From Rattus norvegicus (lineage: Eukaryota > Chordata > Mammalia > Rodentia > Muridae), in the NCBI RefSeq assembly GCF_036323735.1, contig NC_086036.1:37566641-37630640 (forward strand): DNA of 64,000 nucleotides, read 5' to 3'. The notes below the pieces were generated by a model. That model saw only the letters and a program-made list of their open reading frames with translations, searched no databases and was not told the origin of the DNA. Each line of letters starts with the position of its first letter. Position 1 is the stretch's first letter. Made by a program: the position numbers and the translations under genes. Below, piece after piece: positions 1 through 10,365 of this stretch.

Positions 1-1
1 G

Positions 2-294
2 GCTGCCAGTTTATTGCTACAGCTCAGACAGAAGTGGCATAGCTTGTTTTTACGCCGAATGAGAGCGCCATCTAAACCTTGGTCTCAAGTCGATGAAGCT
101 ACCATACGAGCAATTATAGCTGTATTAAGCACTGAAGAGCAGTCTGCTGGTTTACAGCAACCATCTGGAATTGGCCAGAGGCCAAGACCCATGTCTTCAG
201 AAGAACTTCCTTTGGCTTCATCCTGGAGATCTAATAATAGTAGGAAAAGTTCAGCTGACACTGAGTTTTCTGATGGATCTACTGCTGCAGAAAG
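2..294 (+). CDS. Ythdc2: Ythdc2 coding exon (5' partial in window), linker before the YTH domain
   Basis: This is part of the gene for YTHDC2, a 3'-5' DEAH-type RNA helicase that reads N6-methyladenosine and is required for meiotic progression in mammals. The exon is open from the first complete codon at position 2 and runs off the left edge, so its acceptor is not visible. The frame reads AASLLLQLRQKWHSLFLRRM and continues as a hydrophilic Ser-rich linker ending SDGSTAAE. I recognise this as the stretch between the helicase-associated/OB part and the C-terminal YTH domain. It ends after two bases of an Arg codon (ag|a), followed by the donor gtaaat. Counting back from the stop codon, with a full-length protein of 1430 residues as in human, the exon starts near residue 1119. 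The helicase, R3H and ankyrin parts lie outside the window. Confidence 0.95.
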
Positions 295-1604
295 GTAAAT
301 CTGCAATTTTTTTTAGATAGATACGTTTTCTCCAGGACAGTGAACTATTTATACTATTTCATTAAATATTGAATATTGAGTTTATTAAAGATATTTCTTA
401 TAAGTACTAAGGGAATGGAAATGATTTTAAGCAGGTGCTTATGATTTAATAAGGCTAGTCATTCAGGAAAAAGCTAAAAATGTTGCATAACCAGAATTTA
501 TAAATTTAAAGTGTCTTTGGAAGATAGCAAATTCTAAAATGATCCATCTTAGTGGGCATGTATGTGTCAGATGACATTATTCCTAGACGCCTAGCTGACA
601 GTGCTGTTTAAAGAAGGGTTGCCCTACACCACTACCTACTGTCGGTGTTATAGGCTAGCATTCCGACTGAAGAGTATGCTGCCTGTTCAGTGGTGCATTG
701 CATGCCTGCCAAATGTGAGGACAGCAGGCCAGAAAACACAGTTTTTTCATTCTAGCAAAACTGCAATTTTCCCACTTGCCATAAATTGTAGATTTATTTA
801 AATCCATGGGTTAAGGTAGGGTGTTAAGGGTTTTTTGTTTTTGTATTTTTAATTACCTTTTGGAGGAGACTAGGTCAGTGCTACTGTGAGATGCCCAGCA
901 TATTGGGCTTGCCTTTTTCCAGATTATATCATTCAATCTTATACTCTGTTTATTCTCTGTGAATTAATAGTTAGCTTTCATGGTTTGATTATATCCCTTG
1001 TTTTCACAGAGTGTTTTTAGATGGTATTAGAAACCTTACACTGCAACCAGAATATACTGTCTGATTGTACCACAGAGTACATACTGTACATTTTTTAAAA
1101 TTAAAGAAAACCTTAAATGATATATTTATGGCATTTCTAGAATTTTAGGAAAATCTTAGAATTCATCTAAGATAACCTTTTATTTATTTTTTTCAACTCA
1201 TTACTTTTATGTAAAATTCAAACCGTAGCAATTACCAAATATTTTTCCATGTAAACCTGGAATGTAAATAAAGAAAACAACTAAGATCACATTTTAATAT
1301 AACAAATAATTTAAAGTTCAGAGACATGAACAGGATTATATGTTAGATAGTTGTACAGTTATTGCTCTAATATATAGATTTCTGTCTGCTCTAGTCCAGT
1401 ATTCTTCTCATGTTAGCACAGTATGATTTTTAGTTTTACACAATACCATTTCTTATTTTTCAAAATGTGACTTACTTCACATTTAAATGTACCCTATAGT
1501 CTGTGGGGCTTTTGGGGGTGGTGGGAGATTGGAGTGTTGGGGGGAGGGAGCGTGTACGCATGAGAAATGTCAGAAATTGAAATTGGATGCCTTCTTTAGT
1601 ATAT

Positions 1605-1785
1605 TTCCACCTTCATTTTTGAGACTTGGTCTCTCAGTAAACTTACACCTCACATATTTGGGGAGCTGGGGAGCAAGATCCAAGGATTTGCTTCTCTGTG
1701 GCATCCTAGTTCTGAGATTAGAGACATGCTGCCGCACCCAGCTTTCTATCTTTTTAGAATTCAGATCCTCATGATTGCATGGTAT
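1605..1785 (-). repeat. B4-like rodent SINE, antisense
   Basis: On the + strand it begins with a gagacttggtctctcagtaaac stretch typical of reversed B1-derived sequence. It continues through a degenerate ctgagattagagacatgctg segment (from gctgggattacaggc) to tcagatcctcatgattgcat. This order is that of the composite rodent B4 family read backwards. It is old and diverged, so the edges are approximate. Confidence 0.55.
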
Positions 1786-2160
1786 ATCAATTTCTTTTAT
1801 GTTGCCATGATAAAATACTTGACAGAAGGCAGCTTGCCCATCCTGGTGGAGAAGACATGGCAACAGGGAGGAAAGGCATGGAAGTAGGAACAGGAAGTTG
1901 GCTACTCACATTTCATCAAAGAACAAGAAGTGTAGTGAGGCATAAAGTCTCAGAGCTTGCCCCAGTGGCTTATTTTTTCCAATAAGTCTCCAGTTTTTGC
2001 TGAACAAGGTTACCAGTTGGGTACCAGTGTTGAGCCAATGATGATGTTTTATATTCAAACACAATATACAATAAGCACTCTACTAACTGAGCTGTGTTCC
2101 TACTCCTCAACTCTTTCTTATTTCTGAGTTTATTTATATATTTTATTATTTATTCATTGA

Positions 2161-2222
2161 TGCTGGGGATTAAACCCAGGGCCTTAGGCAGTGCTATATC
2201 ACTAAGTTACACTCCTAGCCCA
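2161..2222 (-). repeat. ID-type (tRNA-Ala/BC1-related) SINE, antisense
   Basis: The + strand reads gctggggattaaacccaggg, then gccttaggc, then a decayed box-A region. This is the reverse complement of the ID head, in which the Pol III B-box region corresponds to gggtttaatccc. Several positions differ from the family, so this is an old copy. It could also be the ID-derived portion of a B4 element. Confidence 0.6.
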
Positions 2223-2383
2223 GTTTTAATTTGTTTTTTTTTCTTTTTGATGATTAATAGAAAAAAATGAATTTTTCTTAAAAGTGTTTCATACATTGTA
2301 GACATTGGGATTTTGGATGGAAATAGCATTCTCTTTGTACTATAAACTTATATATAACTGACCTGTGCTTCTTCTTGCTCAAG

Positions 2384-2561
2384 AGTACTGATGAAATCTC
2401 CATCTCCTGCCTTACATCCACCTCAGAAGTACAAAGATAGAGGCATTTTACATCCTAAACGGAGCACGGATGACCGGTCAGATCAATCGTCTGTGAAATC
2501 CACAGACAGCAGCAGTTACCCAAGTCCTTGTGCTAGCCCCTCTCCTCCATCCTCAGGAAAG
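2384..2561 (+). CDS. Ythdc2: Ythdc2 coding exon, Ser/Pro-rich linker
   Basis: The first base completes the split Arg codon. The frame then reads VLMKSPSPALHPPQKYKDRG and ends YPSPCASPSPPSSGK, followed directly by the donor gtaggg. The segment is basic and rich in Ser-Pro pairs, so it is probably disordered and a candidate phosphorylation region. It links the helicase core to the YTH domain. No folded domain is visible. The following exon continues in frame (phase 0) with GSKSPSP. The acceptor choice at 2384 is the one that keeps frame with both neighbours. Confidence 0.95.
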
Positions 2562-3128
2562 GTAGGGCAGCTACAGTCTGTCTCAGAAGGTTCGCAGCAT
2601 ATTTCATAGTTGTAATTATACAGAATTATAACCATGTACCTTTGTAATAACTGGCCTGTGTTCTAAATACTAACACTATATTTTAATCTCACTGATTAGT
2701 TATCAATCGCATATAGCTCTATACAGCCTATTTTTTTCTTCTTCATATCTCTAGAAGTTTTTAGTTTAAACAAGAATACTACATTGATAAAAATTTTGTT
2801 TTATAATTTTTTCAAGTGTTTTCTGTGGCTCAATGATTATTTTAAACTCATAAAATAGAAGACAGAAAATTTTGATATGGGATTGGAAACTGTCTTTTAA
2901 AACTAATGATGTGAATGGTTTCACATGTGCTTCTTTTTACTCATGGTACTGGAATGTGACTAAGAGTATGATGGTGAGCTCCATAGTTGTGATTCGATGA
3001 ACAATGTCTGCTGAACACTTGCTAAATAAGAAGAAAGTGAATTTGTATTCTTAGGTTTTATTTTGTATGTAGGGGTATTTTAAATGCCTTTCCTAAGGTA
3101 TTCTTTGTTCAAAAAATCTTACTAGTTT

Positions 3129-3345
3129 AAGTGATATTGAGATGGCTCAGTGGGTGAAAGTGCTTGATATTGAGATGGCTCAGTGGGTGAAAGTGCTTTC
3201 CGCCACCCCTTGTGACTTGAGTTTGATTCCTGGGACCTGATGGTTGAGTGAGAGACTGGAGTCCCACAGGTTGTCTTTTCTATATGAATGTGCTGTGATA
3301 TGAGCAGTCCCCTCTTCACATAAACAAGTAAATATAGAAATAGAA
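3129..3345 (+). repeat. B3-type (B2 superfamily) SINE with duplicated head
   Basis: The order gatggctcagtgggtgaaag, then gtttgattcctgggacctga, gactggagtcccacaggttgt, and an A-rich end (aaacaagtaaatatagaaa) matches the tRNA-derived head and body of rodent B3. A perfect 33-bp direct duplication (3133-3165 and 3166-3198) covers the Pol III box-A region. Confidence 0.75.
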
Positions 3346-3589
3346 AAATAGAGAAACTATCAGTTTAAACTGAACAACTTAGTGATTTTGGCAAATGTAT
3401 CTAACTGTGTACTGACACCACAGTTAGCACCAACATCTCTGTTACCTTAGTAGCCCAGTAATCACTGTTCATTTTTCTTAAATATCTTGTAAGTGAAATT
3501 CTGCTTTTCTGTCTAGTTTATTTTACTTAATGCAGTACTTTAAAGTTCATCTATACTGTTTTTTTTCTTCAAGCAGCTTTTGATTTTAT

Positions 3590-3745
3590 TTTTTATTTTT
3601 TTCTCCATCTTTATTAAATTGGGTATTTCTTATTTACACTTCAATTGTTATTCCCTTTCCCGGTTTCCAGGCCAACATCCCCCTAACCCCTCCTCCTCTC
3701 CTTCTATATGGATGTTCCCCTCCCCATCCTACCCCCATGTTGTTA
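3590..3745 (-). repeat. L1 3' end fragment, rat type, antisense
   Basis: T-rich start, then ctttattaaattgggtattt, ccctttcccggtttccaggc, and a polypyrimidine stretch ending near ccatcctaccccc. This is the reverse complement of the terminal 3' UTR of young rat L1 elements. The same segment occurs, better preserved, at 10,380-10,510. It carries only about 150 bp of L1, so it is severely 5'-truncated. Confidence 0.8.
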
Positions 3746-3844
3746 TTCAGTACTCTATTTTTCTTGCGTTACTTTTGTAACAGAGTTTTGCAACCAGGTA
3801 TAATGTTTAGAATGAGTATGACCACCATGGTCTCACTTATTTGA

Positions 3845-4207
3845 ATGCCTAGTTACTGTTCTATGAAGAGACACCATGATCAAGACAACTCTTAAACAAG
3901 AAATGATTTAAATGGGGACTTGCTTACAATTTCAGAAGATTAGTCCATTGCAGTCATGGTGGGGAACATGGTGGCAGACAGGCATGGTTACTGTGGTGGT
4001 AGCTGAACCAAAGGTAGCTTGAAAAGAGAGAGAAACAGCCTGGCTTGTGTTTTTGTTTTTTGAAACTTCAGTCCAACCTCAGTGGCACATTTCCTCCAAC
4101 AAGACCACACCTAATTCAGCTAATTCATCTCAAACAGTCCACCAACTGATGACTAGGCATTCAAATGCATAAGCCTATGTGGGCCATTCTCATTCAAATT
4201 ATTACGC
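3845..4207. repeat. Dispersed rodent repeat, family not assigned
   Basis: The stretch runs from gttctatgaagagacaccatg through gtccattgcagtcatggtgg and tttcctccaacaagaccac to gcattcaaatgcataagcct. I know this order as a common rodent interspersed repeat, but I cannot assign a family name with certainty. The ends (gaatgcctagt and actaggcattc) form imperfect inverted terminal sequence. Confidence 0.5.
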
Positions 4208-4374
4208 CTTGTTTTAAAACTCTACAAGAGTTTAAAACTCTACAAGAAATAAACAGGAGTACTGAATAATATCCCTCATGAACAACACTGACAACAAAAG
4301 TCCCTTACAACAAAATTGGTGTTATTTTCTCCTTTCCTTGTGGTAGAATTCACTAGTAAAGACATTTTGAAATT

Positions 4375-6180
4375 TAATTATTTTTGAGAATTTTATAAAT
4401 TCTACCCCTCAAACTCTCCACTCCTACAACTTCTATGACCATACCACTCCCTCTCAAATTCATGATCTCTTCTTCTGTAACTATTATTACACATATACCG
4501 ATGTACATATACCCTATTATGGTACCTATCAGGGGCTTTGTCCATGTGAAAACTGATTTTTGTTTATTCCACAGCCATCTATTGCCTACAGCACTCTATC
4601 TAGAGACAAGGCCTTGCAAAATTATCCCCCCGTCCACATAGTCATGTCAGTTTGTACTTTTTTTTAATCCAGGTCTTGGTTATATAACCATATTATTGAG
4701 ATTTCATGGGTGGAGTAGATTTTCTATCATGTGTATAAGACACTATCTAGCAGCAGGCACCCTGGTTTGTATTGAGAATTTCTGTTTCTAAAAACACTGA
4801 AATATGGGAATATGTTTTTGTGCTATGGGATTGCTTCACAGCATGTGACTGTGGTTTGCCTAGTGCTCTAGCAGGGGCATGGTTATGCCAGTTCAGGATA
4901 GTTTCTGTGAGTGTGTGATGTTTGGAATTCTGGGGACTTTTCAGAGGATATATAAATGCTAGAACCTTAATAGAAGGGGCTGGTTGAGCAATTGGTGGTT
5001 GGATGCTGTTGGTGTGGCTTGTTCTGATTTGTCAAGTAGTTGTGTGTGAAGAGACAAAAAGAAGAAATTAGATACACTGACAGTGAAAATCAAACTTGTT
5101 CAAGGAACTCAACCCCTGCTCTCCATGAAAGTTGGCCACTTTCCCCTCTAACCTTTTTTTTTTCCTCTCCTACCTAGTAGTAGGGAGTTGATATGCTGAG
5201 GAAGAGAGGTAGAGAAGGGTAAAAGAAAAAAGAACCCACAAAGTAGCCAAAACGCTGGCTATACTGGTCCCCTGTTGCTCCTAGAATATTTCTGCCCCTT
5301 CTTCAGTGATGTTCCCTGAGCTTTAGGTATAAGGGTTTGTTAAAGTATCTTTTATTCTCCTGCTTTAATTGTCATCTTGGAGGCTTATTGGTGAATAAGC
5401 TCACCCTCCGTAGTTCTTTCTGAGCTCTGGCTGGCTGGTTTAAATCAGCTGTTCTTGCTGAAACGCCTCTCCAAACTTGATTAATTCAATCTGGCTTCTC
5501 CATTTCTCCAGAATTGCTCCGCTTGGCCTCAAACTAACTCTAGCAATCTGTTCTGATCTTCTGACTCCTTTTCATTCTCTGGGCCGTTCTGTCTTCACAT
5601 GTGTCTAACTTGTTCTCTTTCTGCAATTTGTCTCTGTACAACCGTCCTCATAAAACTGCTTCCTTTCTTTCACACTGGTCTCTCTTAGTAGCCTCTTTTT
5701 TTCTCTCTGTTCTTGTGAGAGTTCTGCATATCCTATTCTGTCAAATCTTTCTCTGATTCATCACTTTGTCACTCAGATGTCACTCTCAAACATGGGTGCT
5801 TCCTTCTATAAGCTTACTTTACTTTCGTTGTTTGGGATTAAAAGTGTGTACTAAGGGCATGTATGTATTCCAGCCAGAGGGATTAAACGTATGTGTTAAG
5901 AGCTGAGCCACACTATAACTAGAAAGTTTTTTCCCCCAGTAAATAACACAATCTTCAGGTTCACTGTGTGATCAAATATCCTGCAAAAGGTTTTGCATTG
6001 TATATGTATCATTTGTGACTGGGACTCCAACAGTTAGTTATTCTTTGCATTTTGACCAGTTGTGGATGCAAAAGCCTCTGGCTGGTGCAAAAAGTTTTTT
6101 TGGTGGGTTGAGTACTACCTTTATTTGTGGATATAAAGGGTAAGTGTTTAGAACCCAGGAACTATTGATGGGAGGTTTAC
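4375..6180 (-). repeat. Fragmented Lx-type L1 3' UTR, antisense
   Basis: The + strand shows tttttgagaattttataaat, then ctacccctcaaactctccac (about 4380-4430), and later tttctgccccttcttcagtg with ttccctgagctttaggtata (about 5285-5330). Near 6050-6180 it shows accagttgtggatgcaaaag and related text. These are landmarks of the old rodent Lx L1 3' UTR read in reverse, in the right order but interrupted by unrelated sequence. Boundaries and continuity are uncertain. Confidence 0.5.
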
Positions 6181-6549
6181 TGGTCCTTGTTTCCTTTAGC
6201 TGTATTTAGGATTTTCTTTTTAATCATTGTTTTTAAGGAACTGGGTTTTGGTATTGCCTCCTATGATTCTCGTTTTCAATTTATCAATAAATTCCATCTG
6301 CTTTTTAAAAGTCTAAGCCTATTATTTCTTCACACTAGTTCTCATATCTACCCTTCCTCTTTTCTGGAGCTCTTGCTTGGTATCTGTGTGTGTGTGTCTA
6401 TATCTGTGTATGTGAGTATATAGGATCACTCAATATTTCATAGTTCTTTTTAAAATTTTCTTTCTAATCCTATCTCCCTCTTGGCTTCATTTTAGGTAAT
6501 TATATTGCTATCTCTTCTGTGGAAATTTGGTCCTTATTCTTTCCATTCC

Positions 6550-6850
6550 TATGCACCCAGAAATAAGACTCAAAATATATTTTAAAATACCTTGGCCATA
6601 TAGCTAGACTCTGCTCTGATTAGATCATAACATAAAATAACACACTTATTTTAATCTACATTCTGCCTTGTGGTTGGCTACTTGTGCTTATGTATCATAT
6701 GTCTGTCTCATTACAGCTTCTGGGGCAAATCTCCTACATCTGGCATTATCCCAGAATTCTTTCTATCTCCTGGATGTTACACCTCCTATTTCCTCCCTAA
6801 GCCATAGGCCATCAGATAATCATTGACACATGCCACATCCACAGGGACAC
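6550..6850. repeat. LTR-like dispersed rodent repeat remnant
   Basis: It contains cccagaaataagactcaaaa, ttttaatctacattctgcct, tgtggttggctacttg and gacacatgccacatccacag in the order seen in a common rodent LTR-like repeat. It is diverged. I give no family name, and the edges are approximate. Confidence 0.4.
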
Positions 6851-7295
6851 GAGATTCTCTCTGTACTCTTCATTCAATGATACCTTTAGTTTAAGAGGGT
6901 AAACTATTCATTTTTTGTAATGTCATTATTTGCAGTTATTATTTTATGTCTCAAGATTCCCCTTGTGTCTTTAATATCACCTGCTATTTAAAAAATAATG
7001 CTTTTTATGGTGATCATGTTTTCCTTTACCTTCTAAAACATCATTCCCTTGATTTTTTATAGGTATTTTGCCATTCTTGTCTACTGTCTCCGAAATCTGC
7101 TCTCAGTCTGCTTGTATTGATTTTTTTCCTGGTTATACATCCTATTCTTTATTTTTTTCATATTTCTTATAAATTTCTTTGGCTGCTAGATTTTCATATG
7201 TGTGTGTGTATGTGTGAGTGTGTTCCCTTAAATAGTGCTAGATTTTGTTCTACTATCGAGGTAAATAAAAATTAATACTTTTTTAACTTTCAAAA

Positions 7296-7492
7296 AATTA
7301 TTTGTATGTGTGCATGTGCATGTATAAGCTTGTGTGTGTGTGCACCCACATGCCAAGGCAACTATATGAAGGTCAGAAGACAACTTTCAGGAGTTAGTTC
7401 TCTTCTTCCACCATGGGTTCCAGGGATCAAACTTACATTATTATGTTTTCTTGGCATGCCCTTTAACTTGCTGAACTACCTTACTGGTTTAG
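7296..7492 (-). repeat. B3-type SINE, antisense
   Basis: The + strand reads gtgtgtgtgcacccacatgc, gaaggtcagaagacaacttt, ttccaccatgggttccaggg and a decayed head near cttgctgaactaccttactgg. This is the reverse of a B3 SINE body followed by its tRNA-like head. Confidence 0.65.
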
Positions 7493-8188
7493 TTCTTTTG
7501 AGGTTGGATTAAAAGAAGTGCTACAGTAGGTTCTGAGGAGTTTTTATTCTGTTACTAGTTTCTTTCTAGTACTAGGGTTTGACTCTTCTAAGGGCAGGGG
7601 CACTTTATATTACAAGGTATCTGCTCTGGCTGAGGATACCAAGTATTCCCAAGCACTTGTGAGATGTGGGAGTTATTTAGTTAGTGTGCTGCTTTCCTTC
7701 TAGTCTTTGCCTACTCACAGCCCATTTTATGTGAACTATTGATCAGGTCCGTGCCTAGCGACTCACTTTTGGTGATTCTTCTGCAGTTCCTCTGGGACTT
7801 TGTATAACTCCTTTTTACATTACTATACTCATTCTAGTCCCTATGATGCCAGTGAGATCATCAGACTGTTCTGTTTTATCATCTTAAAATTGACTTAAGA
7901 CAGTAAACTGGAATAATTGTCATTTTGTTTTCAGAATAGGAAGTTTTATAAAACATGATAATTCATTCTAAGTGTAAATTAAAATTAATAGTTACTTGGT
8001 ACAATACATTTTAGCTGCTTTGGAAATAAGTGCTTCTTTTTGGCTTTTTGATTAAGCCATGAAAAGGTTTAGTTTGCATTTGTTGGATATTTGGTAACAT
8101 TTACATGTTTATCAAGTTGTTATTTATGAGAGCCTACTGTGTTTGAAAGGTCAAATTACCTTTCAAGAACTTATGCATTCTTTCATAG

Positions 8189-8392
8189 GGCTCAAAATCT
8201 CCTTCACCAAGACCAAATATGCCTATTCGTTACTTCATAATGAAGAGTAGCAATCTGAGAAACCTTGAAATTTCTCAGCAGAAGGGTATCTGGTCTACAA
8301 CCCCTAGTAATGAGCGGAAGCTAAATCGAGCGTTTTGGGAGAGCAGCATGGTTTACTTGGTATTTTCTGTTCAAGGATCTGGACATTTCCAG
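8189..8392 (+). CDS. Ythdc2: Ythdc2 coding exon, first half of the YTH domain
   Basis: The acceptor tttcatag precedes GGC (Gly). The frame reads GSKSPSPRPNMPIRYFIMKS and continues into NLEISQQKGIWSTTPSNERK, ending GSGHFQ before the donor gtaagc. This is the N-terminal half of the YTH fold, with beta-strand RYFIMKS and the KGIWSTT loop. The Trp at 8291-8293 is residue 1310 when counted back from the stop with a 1430-residue total. That is the first cage residue reported for human YTHDC2, so no indel separates the rat and human C-termini. It joins the next exon in phase 0. Confidence 0.97.
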
Positions 8393-9299
8393 GTAAGCCA
8401 TCCTGAATCAATAAAATGGGCTTTGTTTTGCTTATAAGTTAGACTCTCAAGATCAGAGAAAAACCAAAACCAAAGCCTAGCTTTCCATTGTCCAAGAAAA
8501 TTGTCTGTAGTGGGACTGGTGGTGAGGTCTATTCCACATTTCTGCAAGGGCCAGATAGAACCCCTTTACCTTGACTCACTAGGATGTTGCCTAATGAGTA
8601 GTTCTTCTGACAGAAACTTTGGATCTGTTAGTGGATTAAATACAAGAACCTTTGCCTTCGTAAATGTTTATATGGACTGGTAATGTTATTGACAACAAAA
8701 AGACCATGATTCTTTTTAGAAAAGAATTGAAATTATGTTATGTTGTATGAGTGTTTTGCCTGCATGTCAGTCTGTGCACCAGGTGCATGCAGTACCTGTG
8801 GAGATCCGAAGAGGAGGGAGTCAGATCCCCTGGAACTAGAGTTACAGATGTTCATAGAGCTACCACGTGGGTGCTGGGAATAGATCCTAGGTTCTCTGGA
8901 AGAGCAGGTAGTGCTCTTCACCATTGAGTCATTGCTAACTCTGAAACAGTTTCTTAACATTAATTTGAATTTATGTATATCTGAACTTTAAAAGTGCTGA
9001 ATTATTTCATAGTTATAGTAGTCATAAATAAAATTATAGGCTTGCTTATTGTATTTTTATATAAATGCTGATTTATAACTGTTGATACATTACAAAGAAA
9101 CTGTTAAGATTTGAAATTATATTAGGCTAGAATTTATCTTCCAAAATTTGGTAAAGCAACTCTTTTTGGTTCTTGATAAATTTGCATTATTTTGATATTA
9201 GATCTTTTCTTTAAAATTCTTTAAAAATAATTAGCCTTATCAGATATAGATATTTTAATATCATCTTTGCTCTCATCCTTTTCCCTCACTTTTGTACAG
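8393..9299 (+). other. Ythdc2: Ythdc2 intron with an antisense B2/B3-type SINE
   Basis: A phase-0 intron with donor gtaagc and acceptor ttttgtacag. It holds one clear SINE (about 8735-8945). The rest is AT-rich sequence without recognisable features. Confidence 0.85.
8735..8945 (-). repeat. B2/B3-superfamily SINE, antisense
   Basis: The + strand has tgtatgagtgttttgcctgc, agtctgtgcaccaggtgcat, cccctggaactagagttaca, gtgggtgctgggaatagatc and ctctggaagagcaggtagtg, then a worn gagtcattgctaact. This is the reverse complement of a tRNA-headed B2-like SINE. Confidence 0.7.
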
Positions 9300-9482
9300 G
9301 GATTTTCTAGGATGTCTTCTGAGATAGGAAGGGAGAAGAGCCAAGACTGGGGGTCAGCTGGACTAGGTGGAGTATTCAAAGTGGAATGGATACGCAAAGA
9401 AAGCCTTCCCTTTCAGTTTGCACACCATTTACTCAATCCTTGGAATGACAACAAGAAAGTACAGATAAGCAGAGATGGGCAG
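9300..9482 (+). CDS. Ythdc2: Ythdc2 coding exon, second half of the YTH domain
   Basis: It begins GGA (Gly) after tttgtacag and ends CAG before the donor gtatat. The frame reads GFSRMSSEIGREKSQDWGSA, then GLGGVFKVEWIRKESLPFQF, and ends VQISRDGQ. The Trp at 9348-9350 (SQDW) is residue 1360 and the Leu at 9363-9365 (AGLGG) is residue 1365. With W1310 these form the cage that holds the methylated adenine. The LGGVFKVEW and NPWNDNKKVQISRDGQ motifs are hallmark YTH-family sequences. The cage is intact, so m6A binding should be retained. Confidence 0.97.
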
Positions 9483-10365
9483 GTATATACCGACATCTTA
9501 CATTATTTTCTTCTGATTTTGTTGTTGTTGTTGTTACTGTTCAAATGTATAAATATAAATTGTAGATACCATTATGCACATGAGCAACAGTGGTTTTGGT
9601 TTATAAAAAACATAAAAGTGTGCTTCCAGATGTCTTATATATTCTTTATACATTTTGTTAAAATCTTGTTTTATGAAATCTCTCCTAAGACACTTGGTTA
9701 GGTTTCTGTTGTGTAACGACATGTATGACCAGATCACCATCCTGCGGTTGTTTGACAGCATTGTCAGCTTCCTTGTTGTTTAAGCACATTATATAAATAG
9801 CAGCCTTGTAATATTCTAGTGACTTCCTTTATTTCAGGGTCCTTTGCTTTTTTGATGCTGTCTTTGTACATTTAAACTAGCAGCACTATGAGAGTTAACA
9901 AATAATGCCATAATGCTATGCAGGCTGCATCATGTAGTCTGTTCTTACCAAAAGTACAGTGAACTCTTGATCCAAGTTTACATTAAGGAAGCATATTCCA
10001 GGGTCAGCTTTACCAAAATTATATTCAAATAATTTATTTGAAGCATTGTGGCTTACTTCAAACTACCCTGCGATAAGAGTTGAGTTCTTTCTTTGTGCTC
10101 TTTAGAGGTAACACACATGCCACAGGAGGACCCAAAAAAAAAAAGTAGCCTTATTTTTATTCATGTTCTGATATTTTAATTTATTAATTTTGATTTAAAG
10201 TTAAATAATTTTTAAGGTAAGATTAGGAAGTCACTTAAGATGCTTTATTTTGGGGAGAAGGCCTAGAAACATCTGGGTTTCAAACCTTTAGAAGTTTAAA
10301 TTGAATGTTGTTGAATCTCCATTTCTCTTATTTTTTTTTTTTTGTGATTCTATATAGTTTCTTTT

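Larger units (their letters stand above)
295..2383 (+). other. Ythdc2: Ythdc2 intron with B4- and ID-type SINE remnants
   Basis: A phase-2 intron with donor gtaaat at 295 and acceptor ctcaag ending at 2383. It is mostly AT-rich sequence with no coding signal. I recognise a B4-like SINE near 1605-1785 and an ID-like SINE near 2161-2222. About 1790-2040 looks like an old dispersed rodent repeat (ttatgttgccatgataaaa), but I cannot name its family. I see nothing specific in 300-1600. Confidence 0.85.
2562..8188 (+). other. Ythdc2: Ythdc2 large intron (5.6 kb), repeat-rich
   Basis: A phase-0 intron with donor gtaggg and acceptor tttcatag. It contains a B3 SINE with an internal 33-bp duplication (about 3130-3335), a rat-type L1 3' end (about 3590-3745, antisense), an unnamed dispersed rodent repeat (about 3845-4207), pieces of an old Lx-type L1 3' UTR (about 4375-4790, 5265-5335 and probably 5975-6180), an LTR-like stretch (about 6550-6850) and an antisense B3-type SINE (about 7296-7492). 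Short TG-rich tracts occur near 6385-6420 and 7197-7222. About 4900-5260 and 5340-5950 are probably also repeat-derived, but I cannot name a family. No coding exon is visible in between. Confidence 0.8.

Noticed and set aside
601..801. Open frame of 66 codons in the first intron
   Set aside because: No recognisable protein, no ATG at its start and no splice context. It lies in intronic sequence.
2161..2222. tRNA-like sequence (also in the B3 and B2-like elements)
   Set aside because: These are tRNA-derived SINE heads with decayed boxes and no complete cloverleaf, not tRNA genes.
9267..9701. A 144-codon open frame covering the second YTH exon and intron
   Set aside because: The conserved protein stops matching at 9,482, where a donor site (gtatat) lies, and resumes at 13,762. 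The intronic extension is chance.
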